64,000 bases of DNA from Thunnus maccoyii (Eukaryota; Chordata; Actinopteri; Scombriformes; Scombridae): contig NC_056550.1 of the NCBI RefSeq assembly GCF_910596095.1, forward strand, positions 3,782,001-3,846,000, read 5' to 3'. A program made the translations under genes and the position numbers. The notes under the pieces were generated by a model that was not told the origin of the DNA, ran no database searches, and saw only the letters and a program-made list of their open reading frames with translations. This document shows, one piece after another, positions 37,601 through 52,084 of this stretch (its first letter is position 1; each line of letters opens with the position of its first letter).

Positions 37601-39625
37601 ATACTGAACTCTTTGACCTTAAACCTGAGTTAGACCATGTTTGTAGAAGATTGAACTTAAACCTCAGATACAGTGTTTACTAGTGCTGTTTATGTGATTT
37701 CTACAGGACACAGCAGCTAGGTTTGGACTAAACCCCAGGTGCAGTTTAAACTGCAGCTTCAAAGCAATGGGATTAAAGAGACCTTGTGATTCTGACAACA
37801 CAACACAAGTTTAAACCTGGCTTAAACCTTAAACTGCAACTAAGCTAATTACAGAGCAATATCTGCAGGATGTCTGGCTACCTCTGTCAGTGAGTGAAAA
37901 TTGTGTAGTTCAACTTTGGATTTTTTTATTAAATCTCATGCATCTTCAAAGAATATGTGTAGAGAGGCTAAAATGGAAAGTAGAATGGGAAAGAAAGGCA
38001 GAATAAATTTTATGAAGCGAGGTTTCTACATCATCAACATTGTGGCTATAATGGCTTCTGCCACTGTGCTCTACTCAGCTCCCACAGTGTTGGTGGACGT
38101 GGCTGAAGACGACGCCCTGATGAAGGAGGAGATTTTCGGCCCAATCCTGCCCATCATCACTTTTGAGTCTCTGGAGCAGAGCATCGACTTCATCAACCGC
38201 AAAGAGAAGCCACTGGCCCTCTATGTTTTCTCTGATGAGTCCTCTGTAAGAGACGAGAACACTGCAACCTTCCACCTCACAGCTGTAGACGTATTGACTC
38301 ATCATATTGTCCTTCCTCTTTTTTTCAAGGTGGTGAAAACAGTGCTGGAAAAGACCAGCAGTGGAGGATTCTGCTCTAATGATGGGATCGTCCACATGAC
38401 ACTGCCAGGCCTGCCCTTTGGAGGTGTAGGTAAGACCAGATAAATGCTCAATTAGGCTTCAGAAAATCCTACTCTACAGATACATGCTGAATGTACCTGG
38501 CCAACAGTGGAGAGAGGAAAGCATTTAACACAGTGGATCATAGGAAAAGGCTAAAACAACTAAAGGCTATCAGATTTAATAGGCTAGCAGTAGACTGAAC
38601 CCAGTCGTACAATCAAATTGCACACAAATGTTGATGTAAAGCTGACATTATCTGAACCTAGAACCATTGAAGGTGGAGTCCCACAGGGCAGTATTTTGGA
38701 TCCACTTTTCTTTTTATTATATATTAATGATTTGAAGACAGCCTGCTCTAGTGATGTTTTTATATGCAGATGATGTCTCACAAAGACACAACTATAGTCA
38801 GGCAGTGTGTCAGTAAGCCTAGATAGTTGTGTCAAGAATAGAAAAAAAGAGAGAAGTCCAAAATGGGATGAGGAGAGAGGGTCTGAAGTAAATCTAACTG
38901 TCTGACAAGCAGTTCTGATGGAGTATATGAGCCCCTAAGTTTACGGTTAAAACTGGGGAATTTTGAATTCGCGACAAAATAGTATTAGATCTTTAGGATG
39001 GGACTTGGAACAGTATCTATCTGGTAATTCAAACAGTGGACATGTTTGTGGTTTTGGAAGTCAGTGTTCACATGTTTGTCAGCATATACAGTCTTGGTAT
39101 GAAGGATGATCACAACTTTCTAAAAATAAGCTGCAAAAACACCAGGTGTGAGCTAAACATCAGCATGTTAACATTCTCAAAATGATACTTTCATGGCAAT
39201 TCATTCATTCTGGACCAACTGACTGACAGACTGACATTGCCGTTCATAGTCACGCTGCCATAACGGTTAAAAATCCATACACACATTGAGTCTGACAATT
39301 TCAGGAAGCGTAATTATCCAGCAGCTGAGAAGAGGGTCAACTTTAGCAAATTACATATAAAATTGTGTTATTTCTATTTTGAAAGAGCCTGGAAGATGTT
39401 TACTGACCGGTGTTATGTCCTTTACCTCTCCTTCCAGGGGCCAGCGGTTGGGGCAGTTACCACGGCCGCTGGGGCTTTGAGGCATTCAGCCACCGGCGGG
39501 CGTGCATGCTGCGCGGCTGGGCGTTGGAGAGACTCAACGGCCTGCGTTACCCACCTTACACAGAAAACAAACTGAGCTGGCTGCGCTGGACCACCTCAGC
39601 CAAGAGCAGCTGCTCACTCATGTGA
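31662..39625 (+). CDS. aldh3b1: Aldehyde dehydrogenase family 3 member B1-like
   Basis: Coding exons: 31662-31823, 32267-32377, 34083-34203, 35635-35720, 36043-36124, 36750-37142, 38079-38245, 38330-38429, 39438-39625 (1410 nt, 469 aa; human ALDH3B1 is 468). NAD(P)+-dependent ALDH3 enzymes oxidise medium- and long-chain lipid-derived aldehydes. Key residues are present: [10 protein letters not shown] near 115, the cofactor loop FYTGS near 186, general base Glu210 in TLELGGK, catalytic Cys244 in [11 protein letters not shown] and EEIFGPILP in exon 7. The C-terminus is CSLM, a CaaX box; ALDH3B proteins are lipid-modified for membrane attachment, and a terminal Met favours farnesylation. The start Met lies 8 nt into the first coding exon. 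It could be a different B-type paralogue. It is convergent with clpp. Confidence 0.95.
32789..33383. mobile_element. Possible MITE in aldh3b1 intron 2
   Basis: tatggagtgaaatttgttt (32789-32807) and the reverse complement of 33365-33383 agree at 18 of 19 positions. The roughly 600-bp inside is AT-rich with degenerate 'tttgtgaat/ttacaaat' motifs and no ORF of note. No clear target-site duplication was found. Confidence 0.5.
33630..33680. repeat. (AAT)n microsatellite
   Basis: An imperfect aat trinucleotide run in aldh3b1 intron 2. Confidence 0.85.
34300..34970. mobile_element. MITE-like repeat with a perfect 23-bp inverted repeat (aldh3b1 intron 3)
   Basis: A perfect 23-nt inverted repeat lies at about 34384-34406 and 34856-34878 (core agctcattgttttgg). 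Outside the right arm, ggctccatagagctgcaggg ... gacaattctct resembles sequence at 2795-2850 downstream of the L2 element. It looks like a common fish non-autonomous DNA element; no coding sequence is seen and outer limits are approximate. Confidence 0.55.
36255..36500 (+). repeat. tRNA-derived SINE (aldh3b1 intron 5)
   Basis: A tRNA-like head (taggttagagaagcaagctt, then B-box-like cagttcaatcc) is followed by a body with 'gctgctcagtggccagcag' and 'gtgaatgtgtaactgagtga'. A purine-rich aagaagaagaaaaag stretch lies downstream near 36630. The layout is head plus body of a teleost SINE; the family name is not known to me. Confidence 0.65.
38500..38850 (+). mobile_element. Reverse-transcriptase fragment of a LINE (aldh3b1 intron 8)
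   Basis: Broken frames read as fragments of RT: an NTVDH-like block, GGVPQGSIL, a [15 protein letters not shown] block and LYADDVS. Several stops and frame shifts are present. The pattern fits the jockey/L2/Rex1 group of non-LTR elements, and the remnant is short and dead. Confidence 0.75.
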
Positions 39626-40308
39626 TGGCAGGCAGGAAGAATGTTTGTGTGTGTTTGTGGGTGTGTGTGAAGATAGATGGAGTTTTTATACTTGTATGCA
39701 TGAGTGTGAATGTAGGTGCAGCAGGATTAATCATTGTTTTGCTTTTAAATCGTTTGGGAAGGTGTGTTAGTGCACTATTTTCCCTCCATTCTTTTGATCT
39801 GTTTGATTTCCCTCCCCAGCCCTCTGACACTGTGTAGTCATCTTGTCACTGTTTAGAACTGTATATCTATAGTGTATTTTAGAAGATATCCTACCCTGCA
39901 TTTTTTCCAAACTGTGGTAAAATTCTCACTTTTTCTCACTGGGTTTTGTGTCGGCACATACTTCACTTTCTGAGCTCTGGTTTCACTTCACCTCAACATT
40001 CATTACGTCAGCCTTAACTTGAACAGCGCAGGTTAGAGATCAAAGCAGTTTATTTTATTAATAAAACTTTTAAAACTGGCTTAGATGTCTTAAAGCCTCG
40101 GATATCACTTAGTGCTTGTTTTTTTTATCCTCACTGCACTAAAAAAAGTTGTGTGTTGAGAATGGTGTTACAGTGTTATATTGTTTTTAACAACCTCATT
40201 TGTGAATCTTTTTGTTGTCTTGAACAATCTTTTTTTTCTCTCTTGGTGTCTGAGGAGATGCGGATGTGATTTTGTCTGTTTTTAATGTTCTTTTCATGAA
40301 ATACTGTA

Positions 40309-40314
40309 AATAAA
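40309..40314 (+). terminator. aldh3b1: aldh3b1 poly(A) signal
   Basis: AATAAA lies 683 bp after the stop codon and is followed by a T/G-rich stretch. Confidence 0.7.
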
Positions 40315-41075
40315 TGAGAAATGTCATCTTGTATATATGTGAATTATTGACATCTGTGCTACTGCAGTACTAAAGATAAGAATATAGAACCAACAGTTCT
40401 CAGAAATCAACTCAGGTTTAATTGAACCAGTTGGATCTCTCCTGTGTTTGACTTGTGTGCTTCAAATGGATTTGTTCTCTTTAGCACAATGATCACTGCT
40501 CTAAAGGTCCACATATTGAGTCTGAAGTATAAAAGTCTGCATCACTTATAAAAGCATCTCACTAATTCCATTTTGTACGTGATTCTATTGTTCACAGATT
40601 TCAGGTCAACCACTGAAGACATTCTGGAAACCCAAATTTATGAAGACATTAGGCAGTAATTTAAATTCCAGCAGTTATTATTATAAAATATTGTTAATTC
40701 AGACCCGATCAACAGCCAATCACTTTGTCTTCATTGAGATTATTCACCAAAGAAAAATGGTGTGAAATAAGACTTTGGAAAAAGTACATTTTGAAATATA
40801 AAAAGTGCTGGAATTACCTCTGAAATGACCTGCAATAAGCTCTTATTGTAGAAGAAAGCAGGATGAAAACATTTCATAAAACTGAGCTGAGTTTGAAATG
40901 TAATTGCTATATTATATATTGTGTGTTCATTCATTAGATTATTAATTTCATAATGCCTTATTCATTTAATATCAAACACTCTGAGTAATATAATGGATAA
41001 TAGAATGAATTTGAGACTATTGTGGATAAAGAACAAGCAGAACATGTTTTGTGAATTGTGGTCAAAATGATCATA
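40315..41075. other. Convergent intergenic region aldh3b1-clpp
   Basis: Between the two facing poly(A) signals no gene is seen. The sequence is AT-rich and largely unique in appearance. Confidence 0.6.
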
Positions 41076-41081
41076 TTTATT
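41076..41081 (-). terminator. clpp: clpp poly(A) signal
   Basis: TTTATT on the plus strand is AATAAA on the minus strand, 515 bp beyond the clpp stop codon. Confidence 0.55.
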
Positions 41082-41596
41082 AAAAAATATGAATATGCAA
41101 ATACAGGTCCTGCCCACTCTTCAGTGGACGTTTCTGCAGCGAGGAGGTACAGAACAAGATGGCTCCATAGTCTTAACAGGCTTCCCCTCTCCTAACCTAC
41201 AGTAGAGCACCTCATCCTGCATTGCTTTCACATTGTACACACTAAAGATGGACTCAGCTGAGATCCATTTGTTTCCTACAGAGTTGAGTAATAGAGACTG
41301 TGTGGAGTCGGATCGATGACTAATTACTGCTACTTTTCAGTCATTAGCCATCATTTCTCTGACTTATTTCACAGACTGCAGGAATCATCATCTCAAAAAT
41401 AATTAAAAAACCCTGACGCATCACTTTCTGACCGGTGTGAATGAAGCCACCATATGAGTAGACTGCATAGTGTTGATACTGTAGGGGGAAGATGGAAGCC
41501 ACTTAAGACAAGAGAAACACACCATGGAGGCTCGGCCTTGCTCTCCAGACTTTCAACAAATGTGTGCAGGACTCAGAGAGTTCTGCCGCGCTCGGT

Positions 41597-44500
41597 TCAT
41601 GGCTCAGGTTTGTACGAGGAAGGGGGATTTGTCCCTGGGGAGGCCGGTTCAGGGACTGAAGACTCCGGTGCCGGAGAGGGACTGGCTGCCGCCGCCGGCT
41701 CTTTCTGCACCAGCTCAGGCTCATCCTGGCCTGCCTGAGGCGGGTGGACCAGGACCCGGTCGATGAGACCGAAGTCCTGCGCCTCCATGGGGCTCATGTA
41801 GCGATCCCTTTCCATCACACTCTCTGAAATGCAGAGAGAAATTAGCATCCAGTATCCATCTTCTCATAGCCAATAACCGCATTTCTCAAAGTGAACAATT
41901 CCTTTAATATAAAAAATACTAATCAGTGCAGCTTTAAATAAATATTCAGCTCTGGACTCTGTGACTGAAATAGTTTTTTTTTGCACAGGAAAACAGATAA
42001 GCAGTTAGATAGATAAGATAGATAAACAGTTGTGCAAACCTACCGATGGTTTCCAGCGGTTGTCCCGTGTGTTTGGCGTAGATGTGGTTGATCTGTCTCT
42101 TCAGTTTAAGGATCTCCTCAGCCTGGATGGCGATGTCTGTGGCCTGACCCTGAACACACAGCACTCTGAATATTATCTCACTGTAACTTCGCTTTCCTCA
42201 TTTTCAGACTTCATAATCATACTATCAATGCCATACTGGATTTAAGATCAGTATTAAAGGGCCTGAGGAGACTATGGGCTCCCTGCTGCCTTGTCATCTT
42301 ACCCTGGCACCTCCTGAGGGCTGGTGGACCATGATGCGGGCGTTGGGCAGTGAATGCCTCATGCCTGTCGATCCCGCTGCCAGGAGCAGGCTGCCCATGC
42401 TGGCTGCCTGGCCAACACACCAGGTGGAGATGGGATTAAGGATATACTGCATGGTGTCGTAAATGGCCAGGCCTGCTGTCACCACACCGCCTAATGCAGG
42501 ATTATTTTACCCAGAATATAAAAGAAAAAACGGGCAAATCAATTCTTGTTATATTGTACTGCACAGTGTAAAACTGATATTTAAAACCCTGAAATGGAAA
42601 ATAGAAAATCTTTTGTGCAAAATCTTACATTGGAATGTGTCAATGAAAAGTCAAATAATAACACAGTACATTTGGCTTCATGAAAATAGAAAAAAACTAG
42701 ATCAAACATTCTTTTTCCAGTTTTCTTCTACATGTTTGGCATTACAAGAAGATATTCAGTTTACTATCTGAAAAGAAATAAAGGCAACAGATCTTCACAT
42801 TTGAGGAGCTTGAAACACAGGAGTTTGGTCATTTTTGCTTGAGACTCAACGTTTGTTTTGGATCTTGTCACAGGATGTCACATAAAAAGAGGGAACCAAA
42901 TCTCAAAACACCTGAGCTAAACATCTGAGACAATTAGCACATCAATAACTGATGAAAACAATACAAACAAACATGTTGTTTTTGTCTATAGAAGATTAGA
43001 TGGGTAATCAAAACCAGTGATTTTTATCAATGGAAAAAAGTGGCTCAAAATGGAGATAGAGGAGGCAGATCAACCAATAACTAATCTTTTATAGAAAACT
43101 AAATGCAATTTCTTTCTTTCTATTTGAATGTTCTGGTTTCTGACATGCATCGTTTGTCTTATTTGCAGGATATTTATAATAGATGTGTCTACTCCCCCCA
43201 GTCTAACTGTCAATTCTCCCTTTTCCTTCAGAAATGTACATTTCTTCATGTGCTTACCAGGGCTGTTGATGTACATGTGGATGGGTTTGTTGTTGCTTTC
43301 TGACTGAAGAAAGAGCAGCTGGGCAATAACCAGACTGGCTACGGAGTCATCAATCTGAGCACAGGAGGAGAGAGAGAGAATGTATATAAATGTATATGTG
43401 TATATATATATCTCAAAAGTTGTCTCTTGATCAATACAAACACTCAGCAGGACACTTACGGGACCCATTACACAAATGATCCTCTCTCTCAGGAGGCGAG
43501 AATAGATGTCATACGCTCGTTCTCCTCTCCCCTGGAAATAAAGAACAGGCAGAATGTTTTCATCTTAAGCTCACCTTTACAGAGAACCTGTGTGTGTAAC
43601 CTGACCTCTAGTAGTGCTATGGAGCTCTTTTTATGAGTCTGTTCCAGTTTTTTTTTTTGTCTTGTGTGCACACAAGGACACTAATGAACACGCATGTGCA
43701 CATTGGTAACACTATATACTTCCCTGCCAGTGGTTTCACACTATTCCACTGAACTTCAATGTGTCAAGATGCACAGTACTGCAGAGACTGCAAACTAGTA
43801 AACATGGATGTTTAAGTTGCTATTAGCACCATGTTTCCAGTCTCTGCAACTTGATTTTCATTGTCTAATGAAATAAGAATGTAAAAACATAGATACACTT
43901 TAGAAAATGTTCAGAAGAATAGATGAAAAACTAAAAAATTAGTTTATTATAACATCCCTTTAAAATATCCTTTAAAGTGGTGGAGTTAGTTGATTTTGTC
44001 TCAATGTTTGGTGCACTTGCATGCTACATACAGCCTGTATACAGTATGTACTAATATATTAATATGTTTTTGAATTTTTTATTTTACATGAAATCAACAG
44101 ATTTTAGAGCTTCATTCTAACAGGAAATGATACAATATGTGTTTCCAGTATCTTTGTGCAGCTCTCTTACCACCATTCATAATCCTCATTTTTATTTTTG
44201 CTAGCTGTGAATAGACATCCATTTCCTGTGTACACTCTCAAAAATGAAGTGATTGTTAGTCTACATACTGACTCTTTGTCATTTTGTTTTATTTCACAAC
44301 ACACAAGATACTCACAACCTGCTCAACTGCAAGTCTCTGTGTGTGGTTTTCTTTTCTTTGTTCTCTACTCATGCTACGTACGCCGTCCCTCTTCTGTTTG
44401 TTCCAAGCAAACAGTAAAATATAAAACTCATCCCTTCCTGGAGCATATCTCCCAGTAAAAATCTACCTCAGACCAGCACAGGCAAAAGAAGACTCACCGT

Positions 44501-45953
44501 CTGCTCCACAACTATGGGTATTAAAGGACTCCGCCATGCAGGACTGTGATGGATGGATCTGCTGTGTTTCAGTGTCAATCCTCCAATGTGCAGCACCCTC
44601 TGAAAGACACAAACAGGAAGACACATGCAGAAAAAACTCAAAACTTTACTCTAGTTTAAGTGCGTAAGTTGGTGAATGCCACAAATTTACTTCAATCATT
44701 CGTACGTGCAGCTTAAGAGCGAATCTGTTCATTGGTAGTTCTTTTTTTATTCTGAGGACAAATGTGATATCATCTCTTGTAATATGATGTGTTAAAGGAT
44801 GGAACTACTGGTGCCAGAAAATTATTAAAACATTCATCCAAAACAAATGTATCCTATTACATAAAAAAGAAGATATAGTCTGTGGTTTCAATATCATTAT
44901 TCCAGAAAATAGTAATCTAGGTTGAAACGTTCTCTATAATTCTTTAGAGGGATAGATGCCCTTCATACTATTAAAATGTGTCTCTTTGATATAGGTAGAG
45001 ATAAATGGATTGCTCTTTATATATTAAATGAGTCCTTGTCAAACTGGGAGAAGATATCATTATTGTTTTGTCTATCTGGATACAGCTATTCTGTGAGACA
45101 TGGCCTGATAAAATCATTTTAATAATTATTTGTCTAGCAGCAGGATACCTTGAATTGAAAGTGGAGCAAAGATGTGGATGTACAGGTTGGTAATATATGT
45201 TGTTTCTTATATAGCTTATTATAGCTTTTAAATCTATTTTATTTGATTACATTTTCATCATTTTTATTTCTCGTGTGCATTAGTCTCAAATTATTCTTTT
45301 TTTTCGGTTTTACTGTCTACACTTGTTTGGTTTTATTATTATCAGCATGTCAGTCACCTGTGAAGCACTTTGAACTGCACTAACCTATATGAAGGGTGCT
45401 ATACAAATAAAGTTTGATTGATTAATTGATTGATTGATACGGATTGTCACATATGGGTTAATCCAGGATTTAAGCCTATTGAATCTTCCATTTAACTAGT
45501 TAAAGTCCATCTCAGACCGTCGACTTTAAACTCTCTGACTATGTTTTATGCTAGTTACTATAATGAGCTCTATGTAACTACACTTCAGCCTGTGACCATC
45601 ATGGTCACAACATACAGCAACGAGCTTAACTGCTGCTGTTTTGTTTTCCACGAGCAAAAGAAAAGCCTAACTTGTAGCTGGTTAAATGTGTTGTATGTTG
45701 GGGGAACACTGTGTCCTGTGTCTTTACATCAGTAGAGCCCTGACTGGTTTAGAGGTGATACTGGTTTGATGCATTGACGTAACGTTGCACTTACACAAGC
45801 TACCAGCTAACAAGCTCCACACACACGACAAGCTGCAGTGATAACAGTAACTATATCTACATTTATCTGTATCAAACCAGTTTACGACGGTGTGACCCAC
45901 ACTGACAGTGGGGTTCAATAAAAACTGTTGCTAATACTCACTCGTAGCAGCAT
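41597..45953 (-). CDS. clpp: ATP-dependent Clp protease proteolytic subunit, mitochondrial
   Basis: Coding exons on the minus strand: 45953-45942, 44599-44498, 43531-43460, 43354-43258, 42490-42303, 42149-42044, 41823-41597 (804 nt, 267 aa; human CLPP is 277). The first exon codes only four residues (MLLR). Residues 1 to about 27 (basic, hydroxylated, no acids) fit a mitochondrial targeting peptide. The mature part starts near [20 protein letters not shown]. The catalytic triad is Ser125 (GQAASMG), His150 (MVHQPSGG) and Asp199 (ERDRYMS), with the spacing of E. coli ClpP. INSPGGVVTAG is conserved. The C-terminal tail after DRVLVHPPQ is long and Ala/Pro/Glu-rich, as in vertebrates. ClpP forms a tetradecamer that works with ClpX in the matrix. 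Confidence 0.97.
45342..45440 (+). repeat. L2-type LINE 3' tail (clpp intron 1)
   Basis: 'gaagcactttgaactgcact' then 'gggtgctatacaaataaagt' and a (ttga)n run match the 3' end of L2-like elements; compare the tail at 2700-2790. Only the tail is present. Confidence 0.7.
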
Positions 45954-46019
45954 TTTGAAGTCTTGTAGGTTTAACTCCCCCTCAGTCTGACCCGCAGTTG
46001 TCCCGGAAGCGAGTTTATG

Positions 46020-46171
46020 TTTCCTAGGATGGCGACGGAAATTTCTGAGAGGACCCGCCCATACTCTGCCTCTGATTGGCTGACCCTAAACCAACCTAAC
46101 AAACGAAGTTAACGAGTACTAGCCAATCAGAGACAGAGTAAGACAGGTCATTCCGTCGCCATCCTAGGAAA
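46020..46171. promoter_or_regulatory. Nested inverted repeat with paired CCAAT boxes upstream of clpp
   Basis: Outer arms 46020-46040 and 46151-46171 are perfect 21-bp inverted copies containing ATGGCGACGG, which resembles a YY1 site. Inner arms 46063-46081 and 46121-46139 match at 18 of 19 and each hold ATTGG/CCAAT. The block starts 67 bp upstream of the clpp ATG, so it probably overlaps the promoter. It may be a symmetrical promoter or a small foldback element that landed there. Confidence 0.6.
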
Positions 46172-46439
46172 TAGAATTTGTGCACCGGAATCAGTTCCTG
46201 CGTTACCTTTGAACCGCCTCTTCTTTGTAGGAAAAATACGCGCTTGGATTCAGTGTTTATTTCATTAGCGCCCCCGTCTACTATGGATCAAATTAGTAGC
46301 CAACGATAAACTACATTATTACGTGAGCAATTAGACCAGTCTCCTTCAAATATTGTATTGTACAATGGTACAATACAGTGGTAGAGCAGCCTGAGGTTTT
46401 CATCTTTTACATAATCAAGAATTGTAATAGGATATCAGA

Positions 46440-46750
46440 GTGTAAAAACACTCCGTTACAAGCAAAAGTCCTGCATTCATAATCTTACTTTAATAAGAGT
46501 AGGCTACGTAAGTATTAGCAGAATGAAGGCAGACTTTAAGTGTCAAAGGTGAGAGTAGGTTAGTCATGATGAAGCAGAATGGCCTCTATCACTTTATTAG
46601 ATTACATTTTATAGCCTAATGATTACTGATGCATTACTGTGGGCTATATGTAAGCAGCATTTTAACTTGTGACTGGCTGAGTTGTACAACTTTAAAGCAG
46701 TTTATTCACTGATTACAAACTGTCATCATATTTTATAAATTCAATATGAT
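46440..46750 (-). repeat. Common fish interspersed repeat, reverse copy
   Basis: Contains 'acaagcaaaagtcctgcatt', 'gcagaatggcc' and 'gtaagcagcattttaa', hallmarks of a widespread teleost repeat with 'agtacttttacttaagta' texture. The companion piece in the other orientation is at 48552-48835. No ORF. Limits are approximate. Confidence 0.55.
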
Positions 46751-47940
46751 TCTCTTGACTTATTAGTTCCCAGTTGGTTCCTACGGAGCCCCAAAATTGA
46801 CCAAATGGGACAAAAGGTTATCAGACCAGTCAAAAAATATAACTGAAGACAGCAATAAATAATACTGTTAAATACATGTTTTACAGGCATAAAACAAGAA
46901 ATAGTGTAAAAAGAAATGTAAAGTTTTATACTTAGAAATGGGAAATGTTGCTGACAGGGAATCATACAGGGAATAGATACATGATAAAAATGTGTGCCAA
47001 CATTAATAAATTAAGTTTTCATTTATTTTATACAATTATTAGTGGTAAAGGAAACCAATACATAATATTCACAATCCAGTAAGTGTTTAACTAAGAGTAT
47101 TATGTTTCGATCTATTCAGTTCTATTTTTGTCTGATAACATTTTACTACATTTTGTCAGTTTCAGGGCTCCGTAGTTACCTCATGTTGTACTTACTCTAC
47201 TATTTCTATAAAGCTATCATAAATTATTTATGGTGTGGTTAAGATTATATTTTAAAATCTCTACGCAGAAGAAATCCTTGAGATCTTTAAGTGGTAAAAA
47301 ATGCAAAGTGGACACAATTTTGCAAAAATGTATTTAGGGACAATAATGACAAAGAATACAGTATATAAAATCCTCCACAGAACCACATTGTGCAAATGAA
47401 ATATACAAAACAGCAAAAATACACAGTTATATAAACTAAAAAGCATGAATTCCTTATAAAGTGGACAAAAATCTATTATTATAATATGAAGTTTCCCCCT
47501 GAACTCCTGCTGCTACTTTGATTTAAAAGAAGAAAGAATAACTGTTTAGTGTAGGAATTGTATTTTTGGGCTTTTAAACCTGCAGTATACATTTATGACA
47601 CCATAGACCTTGCATGTTTTATTATTTTTTTTATACTCATCATTGTTTCTTTAAATTATCGTGTGACTAACTAGACTTTAGAGAAACAGACCACCTGGTT
47701 GTGCACAGAAGAGAAAATATTTATTTCAGTTGTTTTAGCAAACTTTTTTCTTACAGTTACAAACCACAAACCTGTAGACTCAAGGAAGCACATCGAGCTT
47801 CACTGAATGTTTTAAAAGTCATACAATAACAATCAGTCATAGTCATAACATAGTTTTAGTCATACAATAACCAAATAGGATTTTGTGTACGATATTTTAA
47901 TCTCATTCTGGTTTCATCAACTTAAAGGATTTCCTCACTA

Positions 47941-48240
47941 GTTGTCTTGTATTGCATATAAAGCTTTATTATTGCTATTTTTATTACTAGTCTTGCTCCC
48001 TTCTTCTTTCTCTCTCAACCCAACCAGTCAAGGCAGATGGTCGCCCACCTGGAGTCTGCTTCTGCTTGAGATTTCCTTCAGTCAAAGGGGAGTTTTTCCT
48101 TACTGCTGTCGCCAAGTGTTTGTTCAAGAGGGAATTGTTTGGTCTCTGTAAACTAAAGAGTACAGTGTTGACCTGCTGTATGTGAAAAGTGCCCTGAGAT
48201 CACTTTTGTTATGATTTGGCGCTATATAAATAAAACTGAA
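47941..48240 (+). repeat. Interspersed repeat ending in 'gcgctatataaataaaactg'
   Basis: It carries the familiar fish segment 'ccagtcaaggcagatggtcg', followed by 'ggggagtttttccttactgc' and 'ggcgctatataaataaaact'. This resembles the 3' end of a LINE. No coding part remains. Confidence 0.6.
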
Positions 48241-48551
48241 TTTAATTAAACATTTTAAGTAAACAAATAGAGAAGGTAATATCAGTAATGTGAAATAATC
48301 AAAAGTTAAATTAAATAATAAGATACCATAATTTCCACGGATGATCGTTGTCTCATCCTCACCACCTTGGCACATCATTTGCATCCCTGGTCTGATGCAA
48401 CTGTTATATTGTTCTGAAGACTTGAATCTTACAAATGTCTTTCATTATTTTCATGAACTTTTAACAGACTGATTTGGATGGAGAATATTTATGTTGATAT
48501 TGATGGAACATTTTGTCGTCCGCTGGGAGTACTCTAGCACTGCATTTGGCA

Positions 48552-48835
48552 GTGGTGGATTGTAATTAAGCACATTCGTCAAGTACAAATTTGACATACT
48601 TGTACTTTACTTGAGTATTTCCCTTTCAAACTACTTTCTACTCCACTACAGTTATTGTACTTTTTTACTACATTTCCTCGATAGGAAACGTAGTTTCCTT
48701 AGTTACTTAGTTACTAGTTCCTTTACAGATTAAGATTTTGCATAGGCTACAAAATATATCATAAACTTATAAAATATATTGATATGTGAAGTTTTTATGC
48801 ATTATAAGTACTTTTACTTTTGATAGTTTAAGTAT
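48552..48835 (+). repeat. Common fish interspersed repeat, forward copy
   Basis: 'agtggtggattgtaattaag' then 'acttgtactttacttgagta' and 'ctactccactacag' match the same repeat class as 46440-46750 but in the opposite direction. It ends just upstream of the alternating GC/GT tract before the G-gamma gene. Confidence 0.6.
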
Positions 48836-48853
48836 AATAATATGTCCCATAAA

Positions 48854-48887
48854 GTGCGTGCGTGCATGCGCGCGCGTGTGTGTGTGT
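48854..48887. repeat. Alternating purine-pyrimidine tract
   Basis: A 34-nt strictly alternating GT/GC/AT run (gtgcgtgcgtgcatgcgcgc then gtgtgt), about 160 bp upstream of the G-gamma start codon. Such tracts can adopt Z-DNA. A functional role here is only inferred. Confidence 0.8.
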
Positions 48888-49044
48888 TTTTGGGTGGGGG
48901 GAGTAAAGGAAAAGAGAGTGAATAGGCTTTTTATTTGGTAGGTTTTGACCGGAAGATGAGTTTTATTACAGCCTACAACTGAAACATCAGTGGAAGTATC
49001 TGCTCGGCTACTTCAGTCACTTTCTCTGATATCTGGACTCAGTC

Positions 49045-51730
<2,686 letters not shown>

Positions 51731-52008
51731 GGTGTGTGAGAGTATAGCTCTCTTCTGTTTGCTCAAATGTATCATTTTATTAATATTCTTAAATACATTT
51801 TCAATGGTACCTCTTGCATCTGCCAAACAATGAACCTGCTGTTTGGTAGAGCACAAGACGCATCCCTTCAAGCTAAATTTTTGTTTTCTTTTTCTTTTTA
51901 GGGTTGTGAAAGAGTGCAAAACACTCATCAACAGACTCCTGATCATTCCGTTTTCTGTCATGTGTCTCACTGGCACTGAAGATAAAGAAGCACAGACCCA
52001 ACACACAT

Positions 52009-52016
52009 GCACACGT

Positions 52017-52082
<66 letters not shown>
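52009..52082. repeat. (CA)n microsatellite
   Basis: A CA dinucleotide run of about 70 bp, 280 bp past the G-gamma stop and therefore probably in its 3' UTR. It generates artificial Cys/Val and Thr/His open frames. Confidence 0.95.

Positions 52083-52084
<2 letters not shown>

Noticed and set aside
46028-46111. A 28-aa gene starting at the ATGGCGACGG motif upstream of clpp
   Set aside because: It is short and lies inside an inverted repeat; the ATG is part of a YY1-like motif. There is no splice or similarity support.
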